Source: Janibacter sp. CX7
GTDB lineage: Bacteria; Actinomycetota; Actinomycetes; Actinomycetales; Dermatophilaceae
Length of the DNA stretch: 64,000 nucleotides
Assembly (NCBI RefSeq): GCF_024362365.1
Contig: NZ_CP101464.1
Span: 806,001 to 870,000 of the forward strand
Direction: 5' to 3'
Shown: piece after piece, positions 16,970 through 25,001 of the stretch
Layout: every line of letters begins with the position of its first letter
Position numbering within the stretch: the stretch's first letter is position 1
Position numbers and translations under genes: made by a program
The notes under the pieces: generated by a model
The model's database searches: none
What the model was told of the DNA's origin: nothing
The model's input: the letters and a program-made list of their open reading frames with translations, nothing else

Positions 16970-17010
16970 ACGAAGGGAGCCGACGACCAGGTGTCGTCGG
17001 CTCCCTTCGT
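16970..17010 (+). terminator. terminator after metPS-like operon
   Basis: 18-bp arms ACGAAGGGAGCCGACGAC / GTCGTCGGCTCCCTTCGT with a 5-nt loop, starting 11 nt after the metS stop. The stem base is again CGAAGGG. Confidence 0.88.
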
Positions 17011-17077
17011 GCTGTGGTGCCGCTATCTTGTGACTGCCGGCGCGGCGATGGGCCGCGCAAGGACCAGGGGAGATGCC

Positions 17078-17983
17078 ATGCGCACGTTGCCGAGCTGGGT
17101 CATGTCCGGAGCGCTGGGGGTGGCTCTCGTCGGGATCGCGGCGCCCGCCGCGACCTCCGCGCCGGTCGAGGGGAGCTTCCAGGTCGTCGAGTGGGAGACG
17201 CAGGCGTCGTGCCGCAACCACGGCGCGCCCTCGCCCGTGGTGACGTACACGGTGCCGACCGCGGTGACCTCCTGGCGCAACATCCTCTTCGCCGTCGACG
17301 ACCAGTCCGGCTACTCACGTACCGCGCTGCAGGAGGGGCAGACCACGGTCACCGAGACCCTCGCGCCGATCGCCAGCGGCGAGCACCGGCTGCGCGAGGT
17401 CGCCGGGGGCGAGCAGGAGCTCACCGTGACCGCGCCGGAGTGTCCCGAGGGATCGCCGGACCCGACGTCCGACGTGTTCCCCAACGACCGGGTCGCCGCG
17501 GCGGTCGTCGACGGGGCCTTCACCGAGCCGACGTGCACCAACCCGACCGAGCAGTCCCTCGAGCCGCCGGTCCTGCCCTTCGACTACGACAACACCGGCA
17601 CGGACAACGGTTTCATCGCCTACGCCGTCGACGGCCTCGTCCAGCTCGGGACCTTCGTCAGCCCCGGGGGCAGCCGCACCCAGGCGATCGCGATGGAGGA
17701 GGGCGAGCACACCTACAGCCTCTACGGGGCGAAGGGGGAGCTGCTCGACAGCGTCACCGTCACCGCGCCAGACTGCAGCGACGACGGGACGGTTGACCCC
17801 GGTACGGACGATCCGGGCAGCGACGAGCCCGGCACCGACGAGCCCGGCACCGACGAGCCCGGCAGCGACGAGCCCGGCACCGACGACCCGGGCACCGGCA
17901 CGGAGGAGCCGGGCGACGACGCCGGCACCCCCGTGGTCACGGCGCCGACCCCCGAGATCCCCAAGGTCGTGCAGACCGGCTGA
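17078..17983 (+). CDS. secreted protein with acidic Asp/Pro/Gly repeat tail
   Basis: A 301-residue exported protein. A signal peptide spans ~1-28 (LPSWVMSGALGVALVGIAAP, cleavage near TSA-PVE). Two similar ~100-residue beta-type modules follow, each with paired Cys (e.g. QASCRNHG...APECPEG). The tail at ~240-285 is a repeat of D-E-P-G-T/S units. It ends KVVQTG, which resembles the start of a sortase-like signal but has no membrane helix or basic end, so it is probably released or loosely attached. I do not recognise the family. The ATG at 17078 has AGGGGAG 5 nt upstream. Confidence 0.72.
   Translation: MRTLPSWVMSGALGVALVGIAAPAATSAPVEGSFQVVEWETQASCRNHGAPSPVVTYTVPTAVTSWRNILFAVDDQSGYSRTALQEGQTTVTETLAPIASGEHRLREVAGGEQELTVTAPECPEGSPDPTSDVFPNDRVAAAVVDGAFTEPTCTNPTEQSLEPPVLPFDYDNTGTDNGFIAYAVDGLVQLGTFVSPGGSRTQAIAMEEGEHTYSLYGAKGELLDSVTVTAPDCSDDGTVDPGTDDPGSDEPGTDEPGTDEPGSDEPGTDDPGTGTEEPGDDAGTPVVTAPTPEIPKVVQTG
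17795..17915 (+). repeat. 15-bp coding repeat for the acidic tail
   Basis: Tandem variants of CGACGAGCCCGGCAC encode the D-E-P-G-T/S units. The in-frame unit length makes the tail prone to length variation between strains. Confidence 0.8.
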
Positions 17984-17991
17984 GTGAGCAC

Positions 17992-18043
17992 CTGGGTCGA
18001 TGTATCCGGGTGAGTCCTGACGCACCCGGATACATCGACCCAG
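17992..18043. repeat. large perfect palindrome (21-bp arms)
   Basis: The left arm 17992-18012 starts CTGGGTCGATGTATCC; the right arm 18023-18043 is its exact complement; a 10-nt spacer separates them. It begins 8 nt after the secreted-protein stop. A second, CGAAGGG-type terminator follows at 18068. Its base composition is unlike a normal stem: it is A/T-containing with no T-tract. Confidence 0.93.
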
Positions 18044-18067
18044 CCCGCGGGAGGACCGCCGGGCACG

Positions 18068-18103
18068 ACGAAGGGCCGCCAGCGAGTGCTGGCGGCCCTT
18101 CGT
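18068..18103. terminator. bidirectional terminator between secreted-protein gene and tRNA-Arg
   Basis: Arms ACGAAGGGCCGCCAGC / GCTGGCGGCCCTTCGT around GAGT. An A6 run follows on the plus strand, i.e. a T6 run directly after the tRNA on the minus strand. Confidence 0.85.
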
Positions 18104-18112
18104 GAAAAAACG

Positions 18113-18185
18113 CGCCCCCGGCAGGATTCGAACCTGCGGCCCCTGGTACCGGAAACCAGTGCTCTATCCCCTGAGCTACGGAGGC
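18113..18185 (-). tRNA. tRNA-Arg (anticodon CCG)
   Basis: Minus-strand cloverleaf of 73 nt: acceptor GCCTCCG pairs with CGGGGGC; D-arm with AGCTCAGGGGATAGAGC; anticodon stem CTGGT/ACCAG with loop TTCCGGT, giving anticodon CCG for codon CGG; T-arm GCAGGTTCGAATCCTGC. The discriminator is G and CCA is not encoded. argS starts 96 nt away on the opposite strand. Confidence 0.95.
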
Positions 18186-18266
18186 GGGGTGGTGCCCGGT
18201 GAGATTAGCACCGGGGGTGGGCGTCCCGAGAATCGGCCAGCGCATCGACGCACGTGGTAGCGCACC

Positions 18267-18272
18267 TAGACT
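18267..18272 (+). promoter_or_regulatory. leaderless -10 box for argS
   Basis: TAGACT ends 8 nt before the GTG at 18281, placing the transcription start at or next to the start codon. Confidence 0.6.
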
Positions 18273-18280
18273 GAGCGACC

Positions 18281-19924
18281 GTGACCCCCGAAGAGCTTGT
18301 CGACGCCATCCGTGCCGCCCTCACCGCCGCCGTCGAGGCCGGCGACCTGACCGTCGAGGTGCCCACCGGGATCAGGGTCGAGCGACCGAAGCAGAAGGGC
18401 CACGGCGACTGGACGACCAATGTCGCGATGCAGCTCGCCAAGCCTGCCGGCATGAAGCCCCGTGACGTCGCGACCGCGATCGCCGCCCGCCTCGAGCAGG
18501 CCGAGGGCGTGGCCTCCGTCGAGGTCGCCGGCCCCGGCTTCCTCAACATCACCCTCGAGGCCGCCTCCGCGGGCGCGCTCGCGCGCACCATCGTCGAGGC
18601 CGGTGCCGACTACGGCCGCAACGACGCGATGGCCGGCCACGTGGTCAACCTCGAGTTCATCTCGGCCAACCCGACCGGCCCGCTGCACATCGGCCACACT
18701 CGTTGGGCCGCGCTCGGCGACTCGATGCGCCGCCTGCTCGCCGCCTCCGGCGCCGACGTCACGGCCGAGTACTACATCAACGACGCCGGCGCCCAGATGG
18801 ACAACTTCGGCGCCTCGGTCCTCGCCCGGGCGAAGGGGGAGCCGACTCCCGAGGGTGGCTACCCCGGCGCCTACGTCGACGAGCTGGCCGCGACCGCCCT
18901 CGAGCAGCGCCCCGACCTGCTCGAGCTGCCCGCCGACGAGGCCCTCGCGACCGCCCGCTCCATCGGCTACGAGGCGCAGCTCGCCGACATCCGCAGCACC
19001 CTCGAGGACTTCGGCGTCACCTTCGACGTGTGGTTCTCGGAGAAGACGCTGCACGACGGGGGAGCGGTCGAGCAGGCCATCGCCCGCCTGCGCGAGCAGG
19101 GCCACGTCGACGACCGCGACGGTGCCGTCTGGCTGCGCACGACCGACTTCGGCGACGACAAGGACCGCGTGCTCGTGCGCGCCGACGGCGTCCCGACCTA
19201 CTTCGCCGCCGACGCCGCCTACTACCTGAGCAAGAAGGACCGCGGCTTCCCGGAGAAGATCTACCTCCTCGGCGCCGACCACCACGGCTACGTCGCCCGG
19301 CTCAAGGCGATCGCCGCCTGCGCGGGCGACGACCCGGCGAAGAACATCGAGATCCGCATCGGGCAGCTGGTCAACCTCGACGGAGCCAAGCTGTCCAAGC
19401 GCGCCGGCAACATCGTCGAGCTGCGCGACCTCATCTCGTGGATCGGCTCCGACGCCGTGCGCTACTCGCTGGCCCGCTACCCCGCGGACAGCCCGCTCAG
19501 CCTCGACGGCGAGGAGCTGCGCAAGCAGACCAACGACAACCCCGTCTTCTACGTGCAGTATGCCCACGCCCGCACCTTCAACGTCGCCCGTCTGGCGGCC
19601 GAGGACGGCGTGCGTCGTGAGGACGCCTTCGACCCCGGCCTGCTGTCGCACCCGACCGAGGCGACCCTGCTCGCGACGCTCGGCGACTTCCCGCGGGTCG
19701 TTGCCCATGCCGCCGAGCTGCGTGAGCCGCACCGGGTCGCGCGCTACCTCGAGACCCTCGCCGGCCACTTCCACAAGTGGTACGACACCTGCCGCGTGCG
19801 CCCGCGCTCCGACGAGGAGACGACCGACACGCACCGCACCCGCCTGTGGCTCAACGACGCCACCCGCCAGGTGCTCGCCAACGGCCTCGACCTGCTCGGC
19901 GTCTCCGCGCCCGAGCGGATGTGA
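18281..19924 (+). CDS. argS: arginyl-tRNA synthetase
   Basis: A 547-residue class I synthetase that charges tRNA-Arg. The N-terminal Add-1 domain (~1-110) is followed by the catalytic core with NPTGPLHIGH (HIGH motif, near 128) and AKLSKRAGN (KMSKS-like, near 370). The C-terminal DALR anticodon-binding domain ends at the stop. The GTG at 18281 follows a leaderless promoter. It heads the argS-lysA-hom-thrC-thrB-rho order known from Mycobacterium. Its substrate tRNA-Arg(CCG) is encoded divergently next door. Confidence 0.97.
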   Translation: MTPEELVDAIRAALTAAVEAGDLTVEVPTGIRVERPKQKGHGDWTTNVAMQLAKPAGMKPRDVATAIAARLEQAEGVASVEVAGPGFLNITLEAASAGALARTIVEAGADYGRNDAMAGHVVNLEFISANPTGPLHIGHTRWAALGDSMRRLLAASGADVTAEYYINDAGAQMDNFGASVLARAKGEPTPEGGYPGAYVDELAATALEQRPDLLELPADEALATARSIGYEAQLADIRSTLEDFGVTFDVWFSEKTLHDGGAVEQAIARLREQGHVDDRDGAVWLRTTDFGDDKDRVLVRADGVPTYFAADAAYYLSKKDRGFPEKIYLLGADHHGYVARLKAIAACAGDDPAKNIEIRIGQLVNLDGAKLSKRAGNIVELRDLISWIGSDAVRYSLARYPADSPLSLDGEELRKQTNDNPVFYVQYAHARTFNVARLAAEDGVRREDAFDPGLLSHPTEATLLATLGDFPRVVAHAAELREPHRVARYLETLAGHFHKWYDTCRVRPRSDEETTDTHRTRLWLNDATRQVLANGLDLLGVSAPERM

Positions 19925-19931
19925 GGCCGGC

Positions 19932-21404
19932 ATGGCGACGAACATGAGGGCCCACGAGGCCGGCATCCTCCACGCCGACGGCTACGGGGCGGCGCCCCAG
20001 TGGCTGCCGACGCCGCACGACGTCAACGAGCTGCTCCCGCAGCTGTGGCCGACCCACGTCGAGCGCAACGTCGACGGCGTGCTCGCGGTGGCGGGCCTGC
20101 CCGTCACGGACATCGCCCGTGACTTCGGCACCGCCGCCTACGTCCTCGACGAGGACGACTTCCGCTCCCGCGCACGGGCCTTCCGCGACGACTTCACCGC
20201 TCCCTTCGACGCCGTGGCCGGTGCCGACGTCTACTACGCCGGCAAGGCCTTCCTGTGCACCGCGGTCGCCCGCTGGGTCATGGAGGAGGGGCTCAACCTC
20301 GACACCTGCAGCGGTGGCGAGCTCGCCGTCGCGCAGCGCGTCGGCTTCCCCGGCGAGCGGATCGCCCTGCACGGCAACAACAAGTCCGTCGCCGAGCTGC
20401 GCCAGGCGCTGGAGTACGGCGTCGGCCGGATCGTCGTCGACTCCTTCGCCGAGATCGACCGCGTCGCCGCCGTCGCCGCCGAGCTCGGGGTCGTCGCGCC
20501 GGTGATGGTCCGCGTGACCGTCGGCGTCGAGGCCCACACCCACGAGTTCATCGCGACGGCGCACGAGGACCAGAAGTTCGGCTTTTCCCTCGCCGGCGGC
20601 CAGGCCCGCGCCGCGATCGACGCCATCGTGGAGAAGGGGGAGCACCTGCGCCTGCTCGGGCTGCACAGCCACATCGGCAGCCAGATCTTCGACGTCTCCG
20701 GATTCGAGATCGCCGCCCGGCGGCTCGTCGCGCTGCACACCGAGGTCGCCGACGTCCACGGCATCGCGATGCCCGAGATGGACCTCGGTGGTGGCTACGG
20801 CATCGCCTACACCTCGGAGCACACGCCGCTGACCGCCGGCGAGCTCGGCAGCCAGATGGCCGCCCTCGTCGACCGGGAGCTCAAGGAGCTGCGTGACGGG
20901 CACCCCGAGGCGCCGCTGCCGCGGATCTCCATCGAGCCCGGCCGTGCGATCGCCGGCCCGAGCGCCTTCACCCTCTACGAGATCGGCACGGTCAAGGACG
21001 TCGAGGTCGCCCACGACGCGATCCGCTCCTACGTCAGCGTCGACGGCGGCATGAGCGACAACGTGCGCACCGCGCTCTACGGCGCCGACTACTCGTGCAC
21101 CCTCGCCAGCCGCACGTCGAGCGCCGGCCCGCGCCTCGTCCGCGTCGTCGGGCGGCACTGCGAGAGCGGCGACATCGTCGTCATGGACGAGTACCTGCCG
21201 GCCGACATCACGCCCGGCGACCTCATCGCCGTCCCCGGCACCGGCGCCTACTGCCGCAGCCTGTCCAACCAGTACAACCACACGCCCCGCCCGCCGGTCA
21301 TCGCCGTGCGGGACGGTGTCGCGCGCGTCATCGTGCGCCGCGAGACGATCGACGACCTGCTCGCCCTCGACGTGGACGAGCCCGCCCCGCAGGAGGTCCG
21401 ATGA
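19932..21404 (+). CDS. lysA: diaminopimelate decarboxylase
   Basis: A 490-residue PLP enzyme that makes lysine from meso-diaminopimelate. Motifs: YYAGKAFLC (PLP Lys, near 104), HSHIGSQIFD, GGGYGIAYT (phosphate-binding glycines), EPGRAI and the dimer-interface CESGD. The ATG at 19932 is 7 nt after the argS stop with GAGG upstream; an alternative ATG is at 19944. The gene overlaps hom by four bases, so argS-lysA-hom form one transcript. Confidence 0.96.
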   Translation: MATNMRAHEAGILHADGYGAAPQWLPTPHDVNELLPQLWPTHVERNVDGVLAVAGLPVTDIARDFGTAAYVLDEDDFRSRARAFRDDFTAPFDAVAGADVYYAGKAFLCTAVARWVMEEGLNLDTCSGGELAVAQRVGFPGERIALHGNNKSVAELRQALEYGVGRIVVDSFAEIDRVAAVAAELGVVAPVMVRVTVGVEAHTHEFIATAHEDQKFGFSLAGGQARAAIDAIVEKGEHLRLLGLHSHIGSQIFDVSGFEIAARRLVALHTEVADVHGIAMPEMDLGGGYGIAYTSEHTPLTAGELGSQMAALVDRELKELRDGHPEAPLPRISIEPGRAIAGPSAFTLYEIGTVKDVEVAHDAIRSYVSVDGGMSDNVRTALYGADYSCTLASRTSSAGPRLVRVVGRHCESGDIVVMDEYLPADITPGDLIAVPGTGAYCRSLSNQYNHTPRPPVIAVRDGVARVIVRRETIDDLLALDVDEPAPQEVR

Positions 21405-22723
21405 CCACCGACCAGCAGACCCCCCTTCGCGTCGCCCTGCTCGGTGGCGGCGTCGTCGGCGGCAGCGTCGCCCGCCAGCTGATCACGCAGGCCGACGACC
21501 TCGCCCAGCGCATCGGTCGCCCGCTCGAGCTCGTCGGCATCGCGGTGCGCCGCGCCGGCCGCGACCGCTCCGACCTGGGCGTCGACCCGGCGCTCTTCAC
21601 GACGGACGCCGCCGAGCTGGTGACCCGCGCCGACATCGTCGTCGAGGTCATCGGCGGCATCGAGCCGGCCCGCAGCCTCATCCTCTCGGCGATGGAGCAC
21701 GGCGCCTCCGTCGTGACGGCCAACAAGGCGCTGCTCGCCGAGGACGGCCCGACCCTCTACGCGGCGGCCGCCGACCACGGCGTCGACCTCTACTACGAGG
21801 CTGCGGTCGCCGGGGCGATCCCGATCCTGCGCCCGATCCGCGACTCGCTCGCCGGCGACTCGATCCGTCGGGTCATCGGCATCGTCAACGGCACGACGAA
21901 CTTCGTGCTCGACGCCATGGACTCCACGGGCGCCGGCTTTTCCGAGACGGTCGAGCGCGCCCAGGCACTCGGCTACGCGGAGGCGGACCCGACCGCCGAC
22001 GTCGAGGGCTTCGACGCGGCGGCCAAGGCCGCGATCCTGTCCTCGCTGGCCTTCCACTCCCGCGTGGGCAGCGCCGACGTGCACCGCGAGGGCATCACCG
22101 AGGTGAGCGCCCGCGACATCGCGGCCGCGCGCGACATGGACTGCACCGTCAAGCTGCTCGCGATCTGCGAGCGGGTCGAGGGCCCCGACGGCACCCCGGG
22201 CATCTCCGCCCGGGTGCACCCGGCGCTCATCCCGCTCAGCCACCCGCTCGCCTCCGTGCGCGAGGCCTACAACGCGGTCTTCGTCGAGGCCGAGGGCGCG
22301 GGCGACCTGATGTTCTACGGCCAGGGCGCCGGCGGCGACCCGACGGCCAGCGCCGTGCTCGGCGACATCGTGGCCGTCGCGCGCACCCGGGTCACCGGCG
22401 GTCGCGGGCCGGGGGAGAGCGCCTATGCGCACCTGCCGGTCCTGCCCATCGGGCAGGCGATCACGCGCTACCACGTGAGCCTCGACGTGGCCGACCGTCC
22501 GGGTGTCCTCGCGAGCGTCGCGCAGGTCTACTCCGACCACGGCGTGTCCATCGAGACCGTGCGCCAGCAGGTGGTCACCGACGACCACGGCGAGGCGCGG
22601 GCGATGCTCATCATCGTCACCCACGCGGCGACCGATGCCGCACTCTCCGCGACCGTCGCCGAGCTCGCCCGGCTCGAGACGGTCAACGAGGTCACCTCCG
22701 TCATGCGTGTTGAAGGGAACTGA
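21401..22723 (+). CDS. hom: homoserine dehydrogenase
   Basis: A 440-residue enzyme reducing aspartate semialdehyde to homoserine. NAD(P)-binding LLGGGVVGGSVA near residue 13, catalytic-domain NGTTNFVLDAM and GYAEADPTADVEGFDAA, and a C-terminal ACT domain (~355-435, YHVSLDVADRPGVLASV) that normally mediates threonine feedback inhibition. ATG start overlaps the lysA stop; AGGAGG lies 5 nt upstream. The start of the coding region contains a CCCTTCG word that imposes a rare CTT Leu codon. Confidence 0.96.
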   Translation: MTTDQQTPLRVALLGGGVVGGSVARQLITQADDLAQRIGRPLELVGIAVRRAGRDRSDLGVDPALFTTDAAELVTRADIVVEVIGGIEPARSLILSAMEHGASVVTANKALLAEDGPTLYAAAADHGVDLYYEAAVAGAIPILRPIRDSLAGDSIRRVIGIVNGTTNFVLDAMDSTGAGFSETVERAQALGYAEADPTADVEGFDAAAKAAILSSLAFHSRVGSADVHREGITEVSARDIAAARDMDCTVKLLAICERVEGPDGTPGISARVHPALIPLSHPLASVREAYNAVFVEAEGAGDLMFYGQGAGGDPTASAVLGDIVAVARTRVTGGRGPGESAYAHLPVLPIGQAITRYHVSLDVADRPGVLASVAQVYSDHGVSIETVRQQVVTDDHGEARAMLIIVTHAATDAALSATVAELARLETVNEVTSVMRVEGN

Positions 22724-22726
22724 CAC

Positions 22727-23830
22727 ATGGCAGCCCACCAGTGGCGCGGCGTCATCACCGAGTACTCCGACCGGCTGCCGATGCTGGCCGGTGCCCCGAC
22801 CGTCACCCTGCGCGAAGGGGGGACCCCCCTCATCCCCGCCGAGCACCTCAGCGAGCTCGTCGGCGCGCAGGTCCACGTCAAGTACGAGGGCCTCAACCCC
22901 ACCGGCTCCTTCAAGGACCGGGGCATGACGACCGCGATGTCGATGGCCGCGGCGAAGGGGGCCAAGGCCGTCATCTGCGCCTCCACCGGCAACACCTCGG
23001 CGTCGGCTGCGGCCTATGCGACCAAGGCCGGCATGACCTGTGCCGTCCTCGTGCCCGAGGGCAAGATCGCGATGGGCAAGCTCTCGCAGGCGATCGCGCA
23101 CGGCGCGACCCTGCTGCAGGTGGACGGCAACTTCGACCACTGCCTCGACGTGGCCCGCAAGCTCGCCGAGACCTACCCGGTCGAGCTGGTCAACTCGGTC
23201 AACCCCGCGCGCATCGAGGGGCAGAAGACCGCGTCCTTCGAGATCGTCGACGCGCTCGGTGACGCCCCGGACATCCACTGCCTGCCCGTCGGCAATGCCG
23301 GCAACATCACCGCCTACTGGCGCGGCTACCGCGAGTACGCCACCGAGACCGAGGGCGTCTCGGGCACGCTCGCGCCGGTGTCGACCCGCACCCCGCAGAT
23401 GTGGGGCTTCCAGGCCGCCGGCTCCGCGCCGATCGTCCTGGGCCACCCGGTCGACGAGCCCGACACGATCGCCACGGCGATCCGCATCGGCAACCCCGCC
23501 TCGTGGCAGCAGGCCGAGGCCGCCCGTGACGAGTCCGGCGGGCGCATCGAGGCGGTCACCGACGAGGAGATCCTCGCCGCCCACCGCATCCTCTCCGCGC
23601 GCGAGGGCATCTTCGTCGAGCCAGCCTCCGCCGCCTCGGTCGCCGGCCTGCTCAAGGCCTCGGCCGCCGGCCGGGTCCCGGCCGACGCGACGATCGTCTG
23701 CACGGTCACCGGCCACGGCCTCAAGGACCCGCAGTGGGCCCTGAAGAACGCCGACGGCTCCGACGTCGCTCCCGTGAGCGTGCCCGCCGAGGCCTACGCG
23801 ATCGCCCGCGAGCTCGGTCTGCAGGACTGA
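22727..23830 (+). CDS. thrC: threonine synthase
   Basis: A 367-residue PLP enzyme converting phosphohomoserine to threonine. The PLP lysine is in GSFKDRGMT near 62; [13 protein letters not shown] and [10 protein letters not shown] are the phosphate-binding segments. It follows hom after 3 nt and precedes thrB after 2 nt, in the usual actinobacterial order. The ATG at 22727 has GAAGGGAA upstream. Confidence 0.96.
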   Translation: MAAHQWRGVITEYSDRLPMLAGAPTVTLREGGTPLIPAEHLSELVGAQVHVKYEGLNPTGSFKDRGMTTAMSMAAAKGAKAVICASTGNTSASAAAYATKAGMTCAVLVPEGKIAMGKLSQAIAHGATLLQVDGNFDHCLDVARKLAETYPVELVNSVNPARIEGQKTASFEIVDALGDAPDIHCLPVGNAGNITAYWRGYREYATETEGVSGTLAPVSTRTPQMWGFQAAGSAPIVLGHPVDEPDTIATAIRIGNPASWQQAEAARDESGGRIEAVTDEEILAAHRILSAREGIFVEPASAASVAGLLKASAAGRVPADATIVCTVTGHGLKDPQWALKNADGSDVAPVSVPAEAYAIARELGLQD

Positions 23831-23832
23831 CC

Positions 23833-24774
23833 ATGTCGATCCCCGTCGGGACGTCGGTCACCCTCGCGGTGCCCGCGTCCAGCGCCAACCTCGGCCCGGG
23901 ATTCGACTGCGTCGGGCTCGCGCTCGGCGTGTGGGACGAGTGCACGGTCACCGTGACCGAGCAGCCCGGCCTGCAGGTCGAGGTCACGGGCTCGGGCGCC
24001 GACTCGGTGCCCCGCGACGAGAGCCACCTCGTCGTGCGGACGATGGCGACCACGTGGCAGCACCTCGACGTCACGGCTCCGGCCGGGCTGCGGCTCGAGG
24101 CGACCAACGCGGTGCCCCACGGACGCGGGCTGGGCTCGTCGGCGACGGCGATCGTCACCGGCGTGGCAGCTGCCCACGCCCTGGCCGTGCGCGGCGGCGC
24201 ACTCGCGGGGGAGGAGCTCGACCTCGAGGTCGTCAACACCATCGCGGCAGCTCTCGAGGGGCACCCGGACAACTCGTCCGCCAGCGTCTTCGGTGGGGCG
24301 ACGCTCTCCGTCACGGAGGCCGGCGCGCCGCTGCCGCGGACCCGGACCGTCCCCCTTCGCCTCGACCCGCGGATCACGCCGGTCGTGCTCGTGCCGGGCA
24401 CGACGCTGAGCACGCACACCGCACGCTCCGTGCTGCCGGAGGTCGTGCCCCTGGCGACCGCCGCGGCCAACTCCGCGCGCACCGGCCTGCTGGTCCACGC
24501 GCTGACGAGCGCCCCCGAGCTGCTCGTCGACGCCACCGCGGACCTGCTGCACCAAGAGGCCCGTCGCCCGAGCTATCCGGAGAGCATGGGGCTCGTCGAC
24601 GCCCTGCGCGCCGCAGGGCTGGCCGCGACGATCTCCGGCGCGGGGCCGTCCGTCCTCGTCCTCGTCGACGCCGACCGCGTCGACGAGGTGCGTCGGGTGA
24701 CGGTGGAGGTGGCCGCCGGCTGGCAGGTGCTCACCCCCGGGGTGCCCGCGCACGGGGTGCAGCTGCGCGGGTGA
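23833..24774 (+). CDS. thrB: homoserine kinase
   Basis: A 313-residue GHMP kinase phosphorylating homoserine. PASSANLGPGFD near residue 13 is the family N-terminal motif; PHGRGLGSSATAIV near 98 is the ATP-binding loop; ISGAGPSVLVL is the third motif. The ATG at 23833 opens directly into that pattern. It closes the aspartate-family operon; rho follows after a 227-nt leader. Confidence 0.95.
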   Translation: MSIPVGTSVTLAVPASSANLGPGFDCVGLALGVWDECTVTVTEQPGLQVEVTGSGADSVPRDESHLVVRTMATTWQHLDVTAPAGLRLEATNAVPHGRGLGSSATAIVTGVAAAHALAVRGGALAGEELDLEVVNTIAAALEGHPDNSSASVFGGATLSVTEAGAPLPRTRTVPLRLDPRITPVVLVPGTTLSTHTARSVLPEVVPLATAAANSARTGLLVHALTSAPELLVDATADLLHQEARRPSYPESMGLVDALRAAGLAATISGAGPSVLVLVDADRVDEVRRVTVEVAAGWQVLTPGVPAHGVQLRG

Positions 24775-24797
24775 TCCCTCACCCGGCACCGCAGTGA

Positions 24798-24803
24798 TAC
24801 ATT
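24798..24803 (+). promoter_or_regulatory. candidate extended -10 for rho
   Basis: TGATACATT contains TACATT with an upstream TG. It would give a ~190-nt untranslated leader (to 25001), reminiscent of autoregulated rho leaders. No -35 is visible, and no known riboswitch fold is recognised in 24810-25001. Confidence 0.4.
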
Positions 24804-25001
24804 GGCGGTGCTCCTTCAGGTCCGGTGCCTCGGCGACGTCGTCGAGTCGCACACGATGGGCCGGAGCCTCCTCCCACGTGAGTGCCATCGGCCTCCGGGT
24901 CCGGCACGCAGCCGTGGGGATCAGTGACAAGTCGTCCCGCTCTTGACGGGATTCATCAGGCCTGCCCGTCCCGGGTGGCCCCAACGAGGGAAGGGTCCTT
25001 C

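Noticed and set aside
18113..18185. tRNA-Arg as an integration site for a mobile island
   Set aside because: No integrase gene or direct repeat of the tRNA 3' end occurs nearby; flanking genes follow conserved order.
21248..23716. An ~822-codon minus-strand frame opposite hom/thrC
   Set aside because: Shadow frame with repetitive Asp/Arg/Gly/Val composition; hom and thrC are certain.
24775..25001. Riboswitch upstream of rho or for the threonine genes
   Set aside because: No recognisable lysine, SAM, cobalamin or other aptamer core could be found by eye; only a plain leader is claimed.
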